Source of the DNA: Pedobacter kyungheensis
GTDB taxonomy: Bacteria > Bacteroidota > Bacteroidia > Sphingobacteriales > Sphingobacteriaceae
Assembly: GCF_000812965.1 (NCBI RefSeq)
Contig: NZ_JSYN01000014.1
Span: forward strand, 62,001-126,000
Direction: 5' to 3'
DNA length: 64,000 bases
Numbering within the stretch: the first letter of the stretch is position 1; each line of letters begins with the position of its first letter. The translations under genes and the position numbers were made by a program. Positions 1 through 8,609 of this stretch are shown in pieces. The notes under the pieces are model-generated. The model worked only from the letters and a program-made list of their open reading frames with translations, ran no database searches and was not told the origin of the DNA.

Positions 1-76
1 GCATGATGTATGGGCAGTTCCGCAAAGAGAGATTGATAACAGTGCGGGAACGATTAAACAAAACGCAGGATGGTAA
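1..76 (+). CDS. C-terminal tail of a SusD/RagB-family lipoprotein (5' end outside window)
   Basis: Reading from base 2, the last 24 codons before TAA (74-76) give a peptide with WAVPQREID, a gap of a few residues, then KQNAGW at the very end. That is the standard end of SusD/RagB outer-membrane glycan-binding lipoproteins (compare the LWPIRSSDL...VQNPFW end of the SusD gene ending at 56044 in this window). Only the tail is present, so the substrate cannot be told. The stop overlaps the start of the next gene by 7 nt (ATGGTAA), which suggests translational coupling and one operon. Confidence 0.8.
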   Translation, partial: HDVWAVPQREIDNSAGTIKQNAGW

Positions 77-1926
77 AAAGACTTAGTTTAGTGTGCCTGC
101 TGGGCATGGTTGGTTTAAGCATTCAGCCGCTTTATGCGCAGCAAAAACTAACCGCTAACCAGGCACACAGCCACAACGATTATAAACAGCAAATCCCCTT
201 GCTAACTGCATATTATGCGGGTATGGGCTCAATTGAGGCTGATATTTTTTATCGCGATGGCGAATTATTTGTTGCACACGAGCGCTCGGAAATTAAACCC
301 GGGCGTACCTTGCAGAAATTGTATCTCGATCCGCTGGCGGCATTGTACAAAGAAAATGGTAATCACCCTTATCCCGATGCAAAAAAACGGCTTCAGCTCG
401 TAATCGACATTAAAGAAGACCACGAGCATGCCCTTAGTAAACTGATCGAAATTGTTAAAGCTTACGGTAACCTGTTCGATTGGCAACAAAACCCCGATGC
501 CATTAAACTGGTAATTAGTGGTGATGTACCAGCTGCCGATCATTTTAGTGATTATGCTGAAATCATTTCTTTCGATGGCCGGCCGGATAAAACGTATAAT
601 ACTGCTCAACTGGCGCGCATAGCGATGATTAGCCAAGATCTGGCGCATTACACCGTTTGGAATGGTAAAGGCACGCCAACACCACCAGATTTGCAAAAAC
701 TTACTGCTGTAGTGGCTAAGGTGCATCAAATGGGTAAACCTTTCCGCTTCTGGAATACCAAAGATAGTCCGAATACCTGGAAAGAACTTGAACGTATGGG
801 GGTTGACTGGATTGGAACCGATCATCCTGATGCTTTAAAATCTTTTTACCAGAACCGTCCTAAACTGGAATACACCAGTCCTAAGGCTTATGTCCCTTAT
901 CAGCCTAACTACAAAAGCGATGGTGCATCCAAAAAGGCCAAAAATGTAATCCTTTTAATTGGCGATGGTATGGGGCTGGCGCAGATTCAGGCAGGGCTTA
1001 GTGCTAACTTTGGCCTATCCAATTTGGTTAACCTGAAACATATTGGTTTTTCACGTACCGAAGCCGCGAATTCTGATTTTACCGATTCTGCTGCGGGCGC
1101 TACGGCGATGGCCACCGGTCATAAAACCAATAACCGTTACATCAGTTTAGATGCCCAGGGGCGTAAACTAACCCGTATTCCGGATACTTTGGCAAGGTTT
1201 GGGATAAAAAGCGGTATTATTAGCAGCGGCGACATTACCGATGCCACACCTGCTGCTTTTTACGCACAGCAAATAGAAAGAACCATGAGCAAGGAGATTG
1301 CTGCCGATTTGCAAAACAGCCATGTAGATATTTTAGTAGGATCTAACCGCAGAAGTTTTATTGCCAATACCGATGCCGGGTTAATGGATAAGCTGGCGCA
1401 AAAAGGATACAGCTACCGTTCTACACTGGATGAATTTGCAACTGCTAAAACTGGTAAACAACTGGTACTTTTGGCCGATTCGGCTACCCGAAAAGTGCTA
1501 GATGGTAGAGGCAACATGCTGCAAACTTCACTGCAGAAAACCATTCAACTGCTTGCTGCTAACCCAAAAGGTTTCTTTATTATGGCTGAAGGGGCACAAA
1601 TTGATCATGGCGGTCATGCCAACGATTTGCCGTTTGCCGTAACCGAACAACAGGATTTTGACCGTTTAGTAGGCGAGGCGCTTAAATTTGCCGACCAGAA
1701 TGGAGAAACATTGGTTATTGTTACTGCCGATCATGAAACAGGTGGGTTGTCGTTGCTCGATGCTTCCTACCAAAAAGGAATGGTGAGGGGTAATTTCAGT
1801 ACCGATGATCATACCAATATTATGGTGCCTGTATTTGCTTATGGCCCGGGCGCTAAAGCTTTTATGGGCGTATATCCAAACAATACCATTTTTGATAAGA
1901 TTATTAAGGCTTATCAGCTGAAATAG
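70..1926 (+). CDS. Secreted fusion: GDPD/PI-PLC-like domain plus alkaline phosphatase
   Basis: 618 aa with a Sec signal peptide ending near LYAQQ (residue 24). Residues about 30-265 resemble the PI-PLC/glycerophosphodiester phosphodiesterase barrel (AHSHNDY, SIEADIF, LVIDIKED, GVDWIGTDHPD). Residues about 290-618 are an alkaline phosphatase: metal Asp299 in IGDGMG, nucleophile Ser340 in DFTDSAAGATA, Glu507/Asp512/His516 in EGAQIDHGGH, Asp554-His555 in TADHETGG, and His581 in DDHTN. All the core metal ligands of the E. coli PhoA type are visible, so the phosphatase should be active. Inference: it takes phosphodiesters down to free phosphate in the periplasm. It follows a SusD gene directly, so it probably belongs to an import locus lying mostly upstream of the window. 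A terminator follows. Confidence 0.9.
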   Translation: MVKRLSLVCLLGMVGLSIQPLYAQQKLTANQAHSHNDYKQQIPLLTAYYAGMGSIEADIFYRDGELFVAHERSEIKPGRTLQKLYLDPLAALYKENGNHPYPDAKKRLQLVIDIKEDHEHALSKLIEIVKAYGNLFDWQQNPDAIKLVISGDVPAADHFSDYAEIISFDGRPDKTYNTAQLARIAMISQDLAHYTVWNGKGTPTPPDLQKLTAVVAKVHQMGKPFRFWNTKDSPNTWKELERMGVDWIGTDHPDALKSFYQNRPKLEYTSPKAYVPYQPNYKSDGASKKAKNVILLIGDGMGLAQIQAGLSANFGLSNLVNLKHIGFSRTEAANSDFTDSAAGATAMATGHKTNNRYISLDAQGRKLTRIPDTLARFGIKSGIISSGDITDATPAAFYAQQIERTMSKEIAADLQNSHVDILVGSNRRSFIANTDAGLMDKLAQKGYSYRSTLDEFATAKTGKQLVLLADSATRKVLDGRGNMLQTSLQKTIQLLAANPKGFFIMAEGAQIDHGGHANDLPFAVTEQQDFDRLVGEALKFADQNGETLVIVTADHETGGLSLLDASYQKGMVRGNFSTDDHTNIMVPVFAYGPGAKAFMGVYPNNTIFDKIIKAYQLK

Positions 1927-1944
1927 AACTATAGTTTTATTTAG

Positions 1945-1978
1945 AAAAGCGTTGCAAGTAAAGCTGCAACGCTTTTTT
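1945..1978 (+). terminator. Rho-independent terminator after the phosphatase gene
   Basis: A perfect 12-bp stem (AAAAGCGTTGCA at 1945-1956 with TGCAACGCTTTT at 1965-1976) closes an 8-nt loop and runs into a T tract, 18 nt after the stop codon. Confidence 0.9.
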
Positions 1979-2011
1979 GCGTTAAAAACGGCACGAAGCA
2001 CACCAATTATT

Positions 2012-2218
2012 GTTTTTCCGTGCTTTCTGAGTCTCCGTGGCTATTTTTTTATAGGTTGCCACGCTTGCCCAGCCGTTCAGGCGGGGGATGCACGGAGCTC
2101 ACGGAAGCGTGGAATTTCTTTGTGCTTTTGTGTCTTGGTGGTTCTATATAGTTTTTTACCACAAAGGCACCAGGCACACAAAATAATGTTTTTCTGTGCT
2201 TCCGTGGCTATTTTAGCC
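2012..2218. repeat. Degenerate CTCCGTGG / TTTGTG-type intergenic repeat
   Basis: This gene-free stretch holds two copies of a TCCGTGGCTATTTT motif (about 2033 and 2203), a CCACGCTT...AAGCGTGG inverted pair, and opposed TTTGTG/CACAAA blocks (GTGCTTTTGTGTC against CACAAAGGCACCAGG). Related words recur at 47283-47337. It looks like a non-coding dispersed element, possibly with one small element nested in another (CAGCCGTTCAGGCGGGGG). The short ORFs read through it have no protein-like character. Confidence 0.6.
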
Positions 2219-2259
2219 TAAACCGATCTCGAATTAACATTCAATACACATTCGGAACT

Positions 2260-2267
2260 TAAATTTG
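2260..2267 (+). promoter_or_regulatory. Probable -7 box (TAAATTTG) of the metallophosphoesterase gene
   Basis: TAAATTTG fits the Bacteroidota -7 consensus TAnnTTTG exactly. It would place the transcription start near 2275, which rules out the upstream ATG at 2265 and favours the ATG at 2289. No clear -33 TTG is visible at the right distance. Confidence 0.5.
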
Positions 2268-2288
2268 CAGCATTCAAAAACAACATAC

Positions 2289-3191
2289 ATGCAAAGAAGA
2301 ACAGCATTAAGAAATATAGGAGGACTTTTACTATTACCATCAATAAGTACTGCAGTAACGGTAGCGGAGCAGAAACCAGTTTTACGTGTAGCACATATAA
2401 CCGATATTCATTTAAAGAATGATTTTGGTGCGCCACAAAAGTTTAGCAAATGCCTGCACCACCTCCAGCAACAATCGCCAAAAGTAAACCTGGTTTTAAA
2501 TGGGGGAGATATGGTATTCGACATGAATAAAGAGAATATCAGTACAATAAACGACCAGTGGAGATTGTTTATGGATACCGTGATGAACGAATCGAATATC
2601 CAAACACAATATTGCCTGGGTAACCATGATATCTGGTGGAATGAAAACAGCAAAGGTGATGCCTTTTACGGTAAGAAATACGCAATGGATAAGCTTCAAC
2701 TGGCCAAACCTTATTATAGTTTTTTAAAAGCGGGCTGGAAGTTTATTGTGTTAGATAGCACCCATCTGGATATCGACAATACCTGGTACATTGGCAAATT
2801 GGGCGAGGAGCAGTTTAACTGGCTGAGTGAAGAACTGAAGGCTACGCCGAAAGAAACACCCGTGTTGGTGATGTCGCATATCCCCATACTTACGGCTTTA
2901 CTGATGATAGAAGATGATATTGTAAATAAGTGGACCATGCTTGGCGGAGATATGCATACCGATACCGCCAAAATCATTAATCTTTTTTATCAGCATCCCA
3001 ATGTAAAGCTTTGTTTAAGTGGTCACCTGCACATGCGCGATAAAGTAATTTACAATGGAGTTACCTATTTGTGTAATGGAGCCGTATCGGGTGCCTGGTG
3101 GAAGGGAAACAGACGGGAAACTGCACCGGGTTATGGCCTGATTGATCTTTTTGCCGATGGAACTTTTGAGGAAAGTTATGTGAATTATTAG
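2289..3191 (+). CDS. Secreted calcineurin-like metallophosphoesterase
   Basis: 300 aa from the ATG at 2289; an in-frame ATG at 2265 lies on top of the probable promoter and before the signal peptide. The N-terminus MQRRTALRNIGGLLLLPS is Tat-like (paired Arg, then a hydrophobic stretch), so export is likely. The calcineurin-type metallophosphatase motifs are all present in order: ITDIHL, NGGDMVFD, GNHDIWW, MSHIPI and GHLHM. These supply the Asp, His and Asn ligands of a two-metal centre. Substrate unknown; family members act on phosphomonoesters, phosphodiesters or nucleotides. It stands alone, with a terminator upstream and a convergent gene downstream. Confidence 0.88.
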   Translation: MQRRTALRNIGGLLLLPSISTAVTVAEQKPVLRVAHITDIHLKNDFGAPQKFSKCLHHLQQQSPKVNLVLNGGDMVFDMNKENISTINDQWRLFMDTVMNESNIQTQYCLGNHDIWWNENSKGDAFYGKKYAMDKLQLAKPYYSFLKAGWKFIVLDSTHLDIDNTWYIGKLGEEQFNWLSEELKATPKETPVLVMSHIPILTALLMIEDDIVNKWTMLGGDMHTDTAKIINLFYQHPNVKLCLSGHLHMRDKVIYNGVTYLCNGAVSGAWWKGNRRETAPGYGLIDLFADGTFEESYVNY

Positions 3192-3280
3192 GCAAACGAA
3201 AGGATAGGCTTTAAGAAATAAATTGGCTATCCTTAACCGGCTGGAACAATTAGCAAAATAAATTTGGTGTAAAAGGCATA

Positions 3281-3310
3281 AAAAAACCGGTCCATTTTAA
3301 TGAACCGGTT
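3281..3310 (-). terminator. Terminator of the minus-strand lipoprotein gene
   Basis: A 10-bp stem (TGAACCGGTT with AACCGGTCCA, one G-T wobble) around a 6-nt loop. On the minus strand it is followed by a run of Ts (the As at 3281-3286). It sits 20 nt past the stop of the lipoprotein gene and could also stop readthrough from the convergent phosphoesterase. Confidence 0.75.
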
Positions 3311-3330
3311 CATATGAAAGCGCTTAAATA

Positions 3331-3801
3331 TTAAAGCTGGTATGATTTGGTATAAACAGGGCTTCTGTCTTTTACAATTTTTTCTGTTCCCTGATCGATT
3401 ACTTTACCATCTACTTCGATTTTATAATCAACTGTAAAAGGAGTTGCACCGAATTCGAAACCACCAAACTGAACACTACCGGCAAACAAATTACTGGCCG
3501 ATTCTAATACAATGGTTTTACCGCCGTTAAAATCATCGGTACCTACGGTAATTACGGTGCCTTTTTTGGTTACTCCGTTTACCAACCAGTCAATTGATGA
3601 ACCATCTGAGCGACCAGCGGCAACATCTACATCAAAATAATCGCCTTCTGCTTTTTTAAAATCACTTGATAGGGTAATGGTAATTTTTGCCTTTTTACCG
3701 CCATTTGCTGCCGGATCATCACTTTTCTTTTTACATGAGAATAGCACGGTTACAGCTATCATGGCCAATGCAAACTGTGTTATTTTTCTCTGGATTTTCA
3801 T
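3331..3801 (-). CDS. Small lipoprotein of unknown function
   Basis: 156 aa with a lipoprotein signal ending VLFSC followed by Lys-Lys-Lys (Cys at residue 23). The mature part is mostly predicted beta strand (TITLSSDF, GGKTIVLES, FTVDYKIEVDGK), consistent with a small beta-sandwich on the cell surface or in the periplasm. No known domain was recognised. It is a single gene with its own terminator, divergent from the TPR histidine kinase. Confidence 0.75.
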   Translation of the reverse strand: MKIQRKITQFALAMIAVTVLFSCKKKSDDPAANGGKKAKITITLSSDFKKAEGDYFDVDVAAGRSDGSSIDWLVNGVTKKGTVITVGTDDFNGGKTIVLESASNLFAGSVQFGGFEFGATPFTVDYKIEVDGKVIDQGTEKIVKDRSPVYTKSYQL

Positions 3802-3977
3802 GGGTTTTTGTTTTTAATTGTTAATCAAATGGTAATGTTTACAGTAATTATACTTATCGATACAAAGTAAGGCAATAGGCAAAAACACATCAATCGACAT
3901 AAAACAGTATTTTTTTCTACTGGTATTCCTGTATTTTTTAACGAAATTTTAGTTTGCCATTTAAAGGCTGCAATTTT

Positions 3978-5996
3978 ATGCGCATGAGAAAAATAAGCTG
4001 GCTGATTGCTTTTCTGCTTTTCAGCCTCCATTTAGCTGCGCAATTACCGGCACAGGATAAAAAATACCTCGATAGCCTGAACCAGCTTGCGGTTAAAACC
4101 CAATCGGATAGTGTGCGGGCCGAAATTTACTTTACACTTTCGGATTATTGGGTTGACCGCGATTCGATCAAAACGCTATCTTACCTGAATAAAGGGATTA
4201 AATACGGGCAGCCTTATCGTTACTTAAGGGGGCGTTATTATTACCTGCTGGCCGATTACTATGCTGCGAAAGACCCTGCCAAAGCCGAAAGCAACTATTT
4301 AAAAGCCGATAAAGAATTCGCTGTTTTTACTACCAAACGCGCTTATAAGCAACGCGCCATGCTGTGGCATAACTACGCCTTATTACAGCAGCACAAAGAC
4401 GATTTAAAAGCTACGCTTGAAATACTGGTTAAACGGGTGCTTCCGCTCTCTGAGAAAGGAGGAGATAATATACAGCTCGGTACCGAATATATCTCTATCT
4501 CTACCATTTTTATGAACCTGGAGCAGTACGATAAGGCTGCAAAGTATTCGGAAGCAGGTATTAAATATTTTCAGCACACGCCACCAGGCCAGCTTTACTT
4601 ACTCGTAAACGCTTACCTCACCACTGCCGAAAGTTATTACCACCTGGATAATGTTGCACAAACAAAAAGGTACCTCGATCTGGCCAAAGCTGTGCTGAAC
4701 AAATCAGCTCGTGTGGTTTCGCATTCCAACATGGAAATTTTCTGGCTTAAATATCACGAAGTTTTGAGCTGGCACCTCATTGCCATCAAACAATACGATG
4801 CTGCGCTGACTAATATTGAAAAGGGTACTGAACTGGCTACTAAAATCGAAGATCAATATACTTTACAGTCTCTGGCCTTTAACCGCTACGACGTGTTATT
4901 CGCCCAACATAAATATGCAGAGGCAGAGCGCTTATTACTGCATCTGGTCGGACAAAAAGAAATTCATGCGCTGGCCGATAACCGGCTGATTACGTTCAAT
5001 AAGCTATCTGCTTTTTACCAGGCAACTGGTAATATGAAGGAGGCTTATAACTGGCTTAAAAAAAGTAAGGCACTAAGTGATAGTATTAATGAAAGTAAAC
5101 TGAAAAGCGATATCAATACGCTCGAAATTAAATACCATGCGGCCGAAAATCAGAAGAAAATTGCCGGTTTAAGTGCTGAAAAGAAACAAAATCTGCTCAC
5201 CTTAAAAAACCAGCGTTTAGCCAACTGGTTGCTTACGGCGGCTATTGTTTTGTTACTGGTGCTTACAGGTTTCATTTTCTTTTACTACCGGAGTTATAAA
5301 AAACTGGCCTTGCAACGCGAAATAAACCTGAAACAGCAGGCTACCGAGCTGGCACAAAAACAACAGATAGAAGTTACCCGTGCCATGCTGGATGCCGAAG
5401 AAAATGAGCGCAACCGGGTAGCCCGCGATTTGCATGATGGATTAGGCGGAATGCTGGCAGGTGTAAAAATTAATTTATTAAGCTGGGCAAAGTATAATAA
5501 AAATATGGAAACACAGGATTTTGAATTACAACGCATTATCAGCCAGTTAGATGGGTCAGTAAACGAGCTGAGGAATATTGCACGCAATATGATGCCGCAA
5601 ACACTGCTAAATTATGGTTTGGAAGCTGCTTTGAAAGAGCTTTGCGAAAGCGTAATGGATCGCGATCTGGAAGTTGATTTTCAGGCCATTAATATCAGTA
5701 AAGAGATTGGCCTGTCGCAACAGATAAGTATTTACCGCATTGTTCAGGAAATCCTAGCCAATATCTTAAAACATGCCGGAGCAACCGAAATTTTATTGCA
5801 ATGCAGCGAAAACCAACATCGTTTTTACATCACAGCCGAAGATAATGGCAAAGGTTTTGATGTGGAAAGCAGTAACCTCAAAAATGGCCTCGGATTGGCT
5901 AATATCAGAAAGCGTGTCGAGTATTTTAATGGGCGCTTCGATATTGCATCGACCATAAACGAGGGCACTACCATTAATATAGAGCTTGATGTTTGA
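3978..5996 (+). CDS. TPR-containing sensor histidine kinase (NarL/DegS type)
   Basis: 672 aa from the ATG at 3978, chosen because the signal peptide (MRMRKISWLIAFLLFSLHLA) starts there; an in-frame ATG at 3954 would only add a hydrophilic lead. Residues about 30-375 form tetratricopeptide-like helical repeats, predicted periplasmic. One membrane helix lies at about 417-437 (LLTAAIVLLLVLTGFIFFYY), flanked by coiled coils. The HisKA_3 dimerisation domain carries the phospho-His486 in VARDLHDGLGGM. The HATPase domain has the N box (VQEILANILKHA) and G boxes (EDNGKGF, GLGLANIRKR). The stop overlaps the next gene, a NarL-type regulator, by 8 nt, so the two form a two-component pair. The signal is unknown. 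Confidence 0.92.
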   Translation: MRMRKISWLIAFLLFSLHLAAQLPAQDKKYLDSLNQLAVKTQSDSVRAEIYFTLSDYWVDRDSIKTLSYLNKGIKYGQPYRYLRGRYYYLLADYYAAKDPAKAESNYLKADKEFAVFTTKRAYKQRAMLWHNYALLQQHKDDLKATLEILVKRVLPLSEKGGDNIQLGTEYISISTIFMNLEQYDKAAKYSEAGIKYFQHTPPGQLYLLVNAYLTTAESYYHLDNVAQTKRYLDLAKAVLNKSARVVSHSNMEIFWLKYHEVLSWHLIAIKQYDAALTNIEKGTELATKIEDQYTLQSLAFNRYDVLFAQHKYAEAERLLLHLVGQKEIHALADNRLITFNKLSAFYQATGNMKEAYNWLKKSKALSDSINESKLKSDINTLEIKYHAAENQKKIAGLSAEKKQNLLTLKNQRLANWLLTAAIVLLLVLTGFIFFYYRSYKKLALQREINLKQQATELAQKQQIEVTRAMLDAEENERNRVARDLHDGLGGMLAGVKINLLSWAKYNKNMETQDFELQRIISQLDGSVNELRNIARNMMPQTLLNYGLEAALKELCESVMDRDLEVDFQAINISKEIGLSQQISIYRIVQEILANILKHAGATEILLQCSENQHRFYITAEDNGKGFDVESSNLKNGLGLANIRKRVEYFNGRFDIASTINEGTTINIELDV

Positions 5997-6630
5997 TACT
6001 GTAAGAAAGACCAGAATTATAATTATAGATGACCACCCATTAGTATCAGCCGGATTGGAGAGCCTGTTGGCAAGGGAAGAAGATTTTGAAGTAATTGGCA
6101 CTTTTGCTTCTGGCCTGGCGGGATTGGCCTTTTTAGCGCAAAACCAGGCCGATATTGTTATTCTGGATATTTCGCTACCTGATGTAAATGGGGTAGACCT
6201 CTGTTTAAAAATAAAGTCGCTTTTACCACAATGTGATGTGCTGGCTTTAAGTAACCATACGGAAAGGATGCTGATGATGCAAATGTTGCAAAACGGAGCC
6301 TCTGGTTATCTGCTTAAAAATGCGCCGATTGATGAGATTATTAACGGTATAAAAGATTGTTTAAAAGGCGAAATGGCTTTTAGCAAAGAAGTAAAAGCCA
6401 TTATGCTGAAGCCATCAGTTAACGAACTGGGTACGCGACCCAAAATTACCAAACGCGAAAAACAGATTTTAAAACTAATTGAAGAAGGTAAAACCACAGT
6501 AGCGATGGCCGATTTACTCTTTGTAAGTCCTTTAACCATCGAAACCCACCGCAGAAACCTGATGCAGAAGTTCGGCGTAAAAAACGCCCTCGAGCTGATC
6601 AAAATCTCTCGCGAACAACTATTACTTTAA
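5989..6630 (+). CDS. NarL/LuxR-family response regulator
   Basis: 213 aa from the ATG at 5989. The receiver domain (about 8-125) has the acidic pair IIDDHP, phospho-acceptor Asp60 in VILDISLPDVNG, and the switch Lys in GYLLKNAP. The C-terminal LuxR/NarL helix-turn-helix (about 145-205) reads TKREKQILKLIEEGKT and then SPLTIETHRRNLMQKF. Partner of the TPR kinase, whose 3' end it overlaps (ATGTTTGA). Target genes are not evident. Confidence 0.93.
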   Translation: MFDTVRKTRIIIIDDHPLVSAGLESLLAREEDFEVIGTFASGLAGLAFLAQNQADIVILDISLPDVNGVDLCLKIKSLLPQCDVLALSNHTERMLMMQMLQNGASGYLLKNAPIDEIINGIKDCLKGEMAFSKEVKAIMLKPSVNELGTRPKITKREKQILKLIEEGKTTVAMADLLFVSPLTIETHRRNLMQKFGVKNALELIKISREQLLL

Positions 6631-6665
6631 ACCATTCAAGCCACTACACTTGTACCTCCATCGTC

Positions 6666-6698
6666 ATTGCGAACTGGCTTTTTTGCCAGCGTGGCAAT
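6666..6698. repeat. CGTCATTGCGA-type inverted repeat
   Basis: ATTGCGAACTGGC, a TTTTTT loop, then GCCAGCGTGGCAAT form an almost complete hairpin 35 nt after the response regulator stop. The GTCATTGCGA...GGCAATCT words match a dispersed Bacteroidota intergenic repeat. It may also act as a terminator for the kinase/regulator pair, although no T run follows. Confidence 0.6.
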
Positions 6699-6719
6699 CT
6701 ATTTATATGCACCCATTTG

Positions 6720-7000
6720 GTTATTGCAATTTGATTATTGGTAATTGTAAATTGGTTATTGCTAACTACAAACTGCCAACTGTTAACTAGTTTAATCGGT
6801 TAATTGTTTAAACTGGTTAACTGATACACAACGCCCAACTCTAAATTTAGTTTAATCATTGATTATCGGTCATTGGTCATTAGTTCATTGGTTCATTGGT
6901 CATTAGTTCATTGGTCATTGTTAATTGGTTATTGAGTATTAGTCATTGATTATTGGTACTTGTGAATTGGTTATTGCTAACTGCCAACTGTTTATTGCCA
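6720..7000. repeat. Low-complexity ATTGGTTATTG / TTCATTGGTCATT repeat tract
   Basis: About 280 bp made of drifting short repeats on the words ATTGGTTATTG, GGTCATTAG and TTCATTGG. An 18-bp copy (GGTCATTAGTTCATTGGT) occurs at 6875-6892 and again at 6898-6915. Blocks of GCTAACTGCCAACTG and TGCCAACTGTTAACTAG interrupt it. No gene is seen. The same words recur at about 8480-8595 and, on the opposite strand, in the tandem array at 50124-50490. Confidence 0.65.
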
Positions 7001-7011
7001 ACTGACCTTCT

Positions 7012-8337
7012 CTAAAATACCACTTTCCCTCCCTGAATCAGCGATTTAACAGGCGAAACCCTTGATACCGCTTCAGCAGAGCAACTGGCATCTACCAGTA
7101 CTACATTGGCTTTATCGCCTGCTTTTGGCCATTGCCTTTCACCTTTATCGCTTAATGGCAAAATATTACCTGTAGCCAGTTTTAAAATTCGCGAAAGATC
7201 AAATTCAGTACGGTAACCATAAACCTGAGCTGCAACATTTGCTTTTTGTAAAATGCTGCCTGTGCCAAAAGTGCTCCAATGGTCTACAATACAATCATTC
7301 CCCGCCACAACATCTACACCATATTTATACAGCGTTGGAATCGGCATCGGAGTGCCTGTCATTGGGATGGTCGAAGCAATTCCCATTTTAGCTGCGCCTA
7401 GTTTTTCGGCAATTTCTTCTGTTTTGGCTTTATCCAGGTAACGTAAAGCAAAAGCATGACTTACGAAGGTTTTACCTTTCAATACCGGGTTTTCCATTAC
7501 CTTGGCAATCAGGTATTCGATGGTTTTAATACCTGGTTCGCCCGATTCGTGCAAGTGGATATCAATTCCTTTACCATGATCGAGTGCCAGCTGGATCACA
7601 AAATCCATGTGTTTTTCTATGCCGCCATCAATACTGGTAGGATCGAGACCGCCAATAAAATCGATATCCATTTTGGCCGCTTCTTTCATCAGTTCGGTCG
7701 ATTGTGTATAGTAAAGCCCATGTTGCGGAAAAGCAACTAACTCAGTCTCAAACGAATCTTTTTTATGTTCAAGAGCCGTTTGCAGGTGCTTTAAAGAGTC
7801 GAGCTTGGATGTAGGCTCAATATTTACGTGCGAACGTGCATAACCTGTTCCGTATGATTGCAGGAGTTCGATCAGCTTTTCGGTACGCGTAACTGAGGTT
7901 TTTAACAAATCCGGGATGATCTGCTGCTCAAAGGCAATCATATCTTTTACACTTCTGTTTTTCTTCAGGTGAGCCTGCCACGCTAAACCATAATAAGTTT
8001 TATCGAGGTGGATGTGCATATCCTTAAATGCAGGTAGCATTAACCAGCCTTTGGCATCTATAGCCTTTGCATTGGGTTGGTTGGGTGTAATATTTTTTAT
8101 TTTACCGTCTTCAATCTCAATAGTAAACAATTCGGTTTTGGTATGAATCACATCTTCGCCGTCATATTCAAAACCAGTTTCGAGCCTTACATTTTTTAAA
8201 GTATAGTTTTTACCCGCAGGTTTGCTAAGCGAATTTTCAGCAGCATCGGCTTCTCCGGTAGCAAGCAAGCAGCTGCTTGCCAATAAAATAGAAGAGCTTT
8301 TAATAAAGTTTTTTCGGGTGATGGATTGTGGAATCAT
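7012..8337 (-). CDS. Exported amidohydrolase, cytosine deaminase/AtzC-like
   Basis: 441 aa from the ATG at 8337; the longer reading adds residues ahead of the signal. The N-terminus MIPQSITRKNFIKSSSILL is Tat-like (Arg-Lys then hydrophobic), suggesting folded, metal-loaded export. Amidohydrolase metal sites are visible in order: DMHIHLDKTY (HxH), HVNIEPTS, IDIHLHESGE, FVSHAFAL and AGNDCIVDHW (last Asp). This order and spacing fit the cytosine deaminase / N-isopropylammelide hydrolase branch of the superfamily. Natural substrate unknown; deamination or hydrolysis of a nitrogen heterocycle is the family expectation. The AraC gene upstream is on the same strand with a 272-nt gap. Confidence 0.85.
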   Translation of the reverse strand: MIPQSITRKNFIKSSSILLASSCLLATGEADAAENSLSKPAGKNYTLKNVRLETGFEYDGEDVIHTKTELFTIEIEDGKIKNITPNQPNAKAIDAKGWLMLPAFKDMHIHLDKTYYGLAWQAHLKKNRSVKDMIAFEQQIIPDLLKTSVTRTEKLIELLQSYGTGYARSHVNIEPTSKLDSLKHLQTALEHKKDSFETELVAFPQHGLYYTQSTELMKEAAKMDIDFIGGLDPTSIDGGIEKHMDFVIQLALDHGKGIDIHLHESGEPGIKTIEYLIAKVMENPVLKGKTFVSHAFALRYLDKAKTEEIAEKLGAAKMGIASTIPMTGTPMPIPTLYKYGVDVVAGNDCIVDHWSTFGTGSILQKANVAAQVYGYRTEFDLSRILKLATGNILPLSDKGERQWPKAGDKANVVLVDASCSAEAVSRVSPVKSLIQGGKVVF

Positions 8338-8609
8338 AGTGGTTAAAATCTGAAATACAAACATAACACACCGCTGATTTTTATTAGCGTAATATTTATC
8401 TTAAAAATTGTATCATTTATTAAAAGTGTATGCTTTTGAAGATTGTTTGTTGTGTATTTGGTGAGGTTGTAAGGTGTAATTCATGATTGGTTCATTAGCC
8501 ATTCGTTCATTGGTCACACCCATAGTCTAAATTTTACATATTCACAAAACCGTCTGAAAATTGTTTATTGGTTGTTGGTAATTGATAAGGTGTGATTGGG
8601 TTTACCTTT

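Noticed and set aside
265..825. 186-aa minus-strand ORF inside the phosphatase fusion
   Set aside because: Shadow frame of a strongly supported gene with catalytic motifs; low-complexity, no start context.
3954..3977. ATG at 3954 as start of the TPR kinase
   Set aside because: Would put a hydrophilic lead before the signal peptide; the ATG at 3978 fits better.
6720..7000. Possible CRISPR-like array from regularly recurring TTCATTGG words
   Set aside because: Repeats are short, drift freely and lack equal unique spacers or cas genes.
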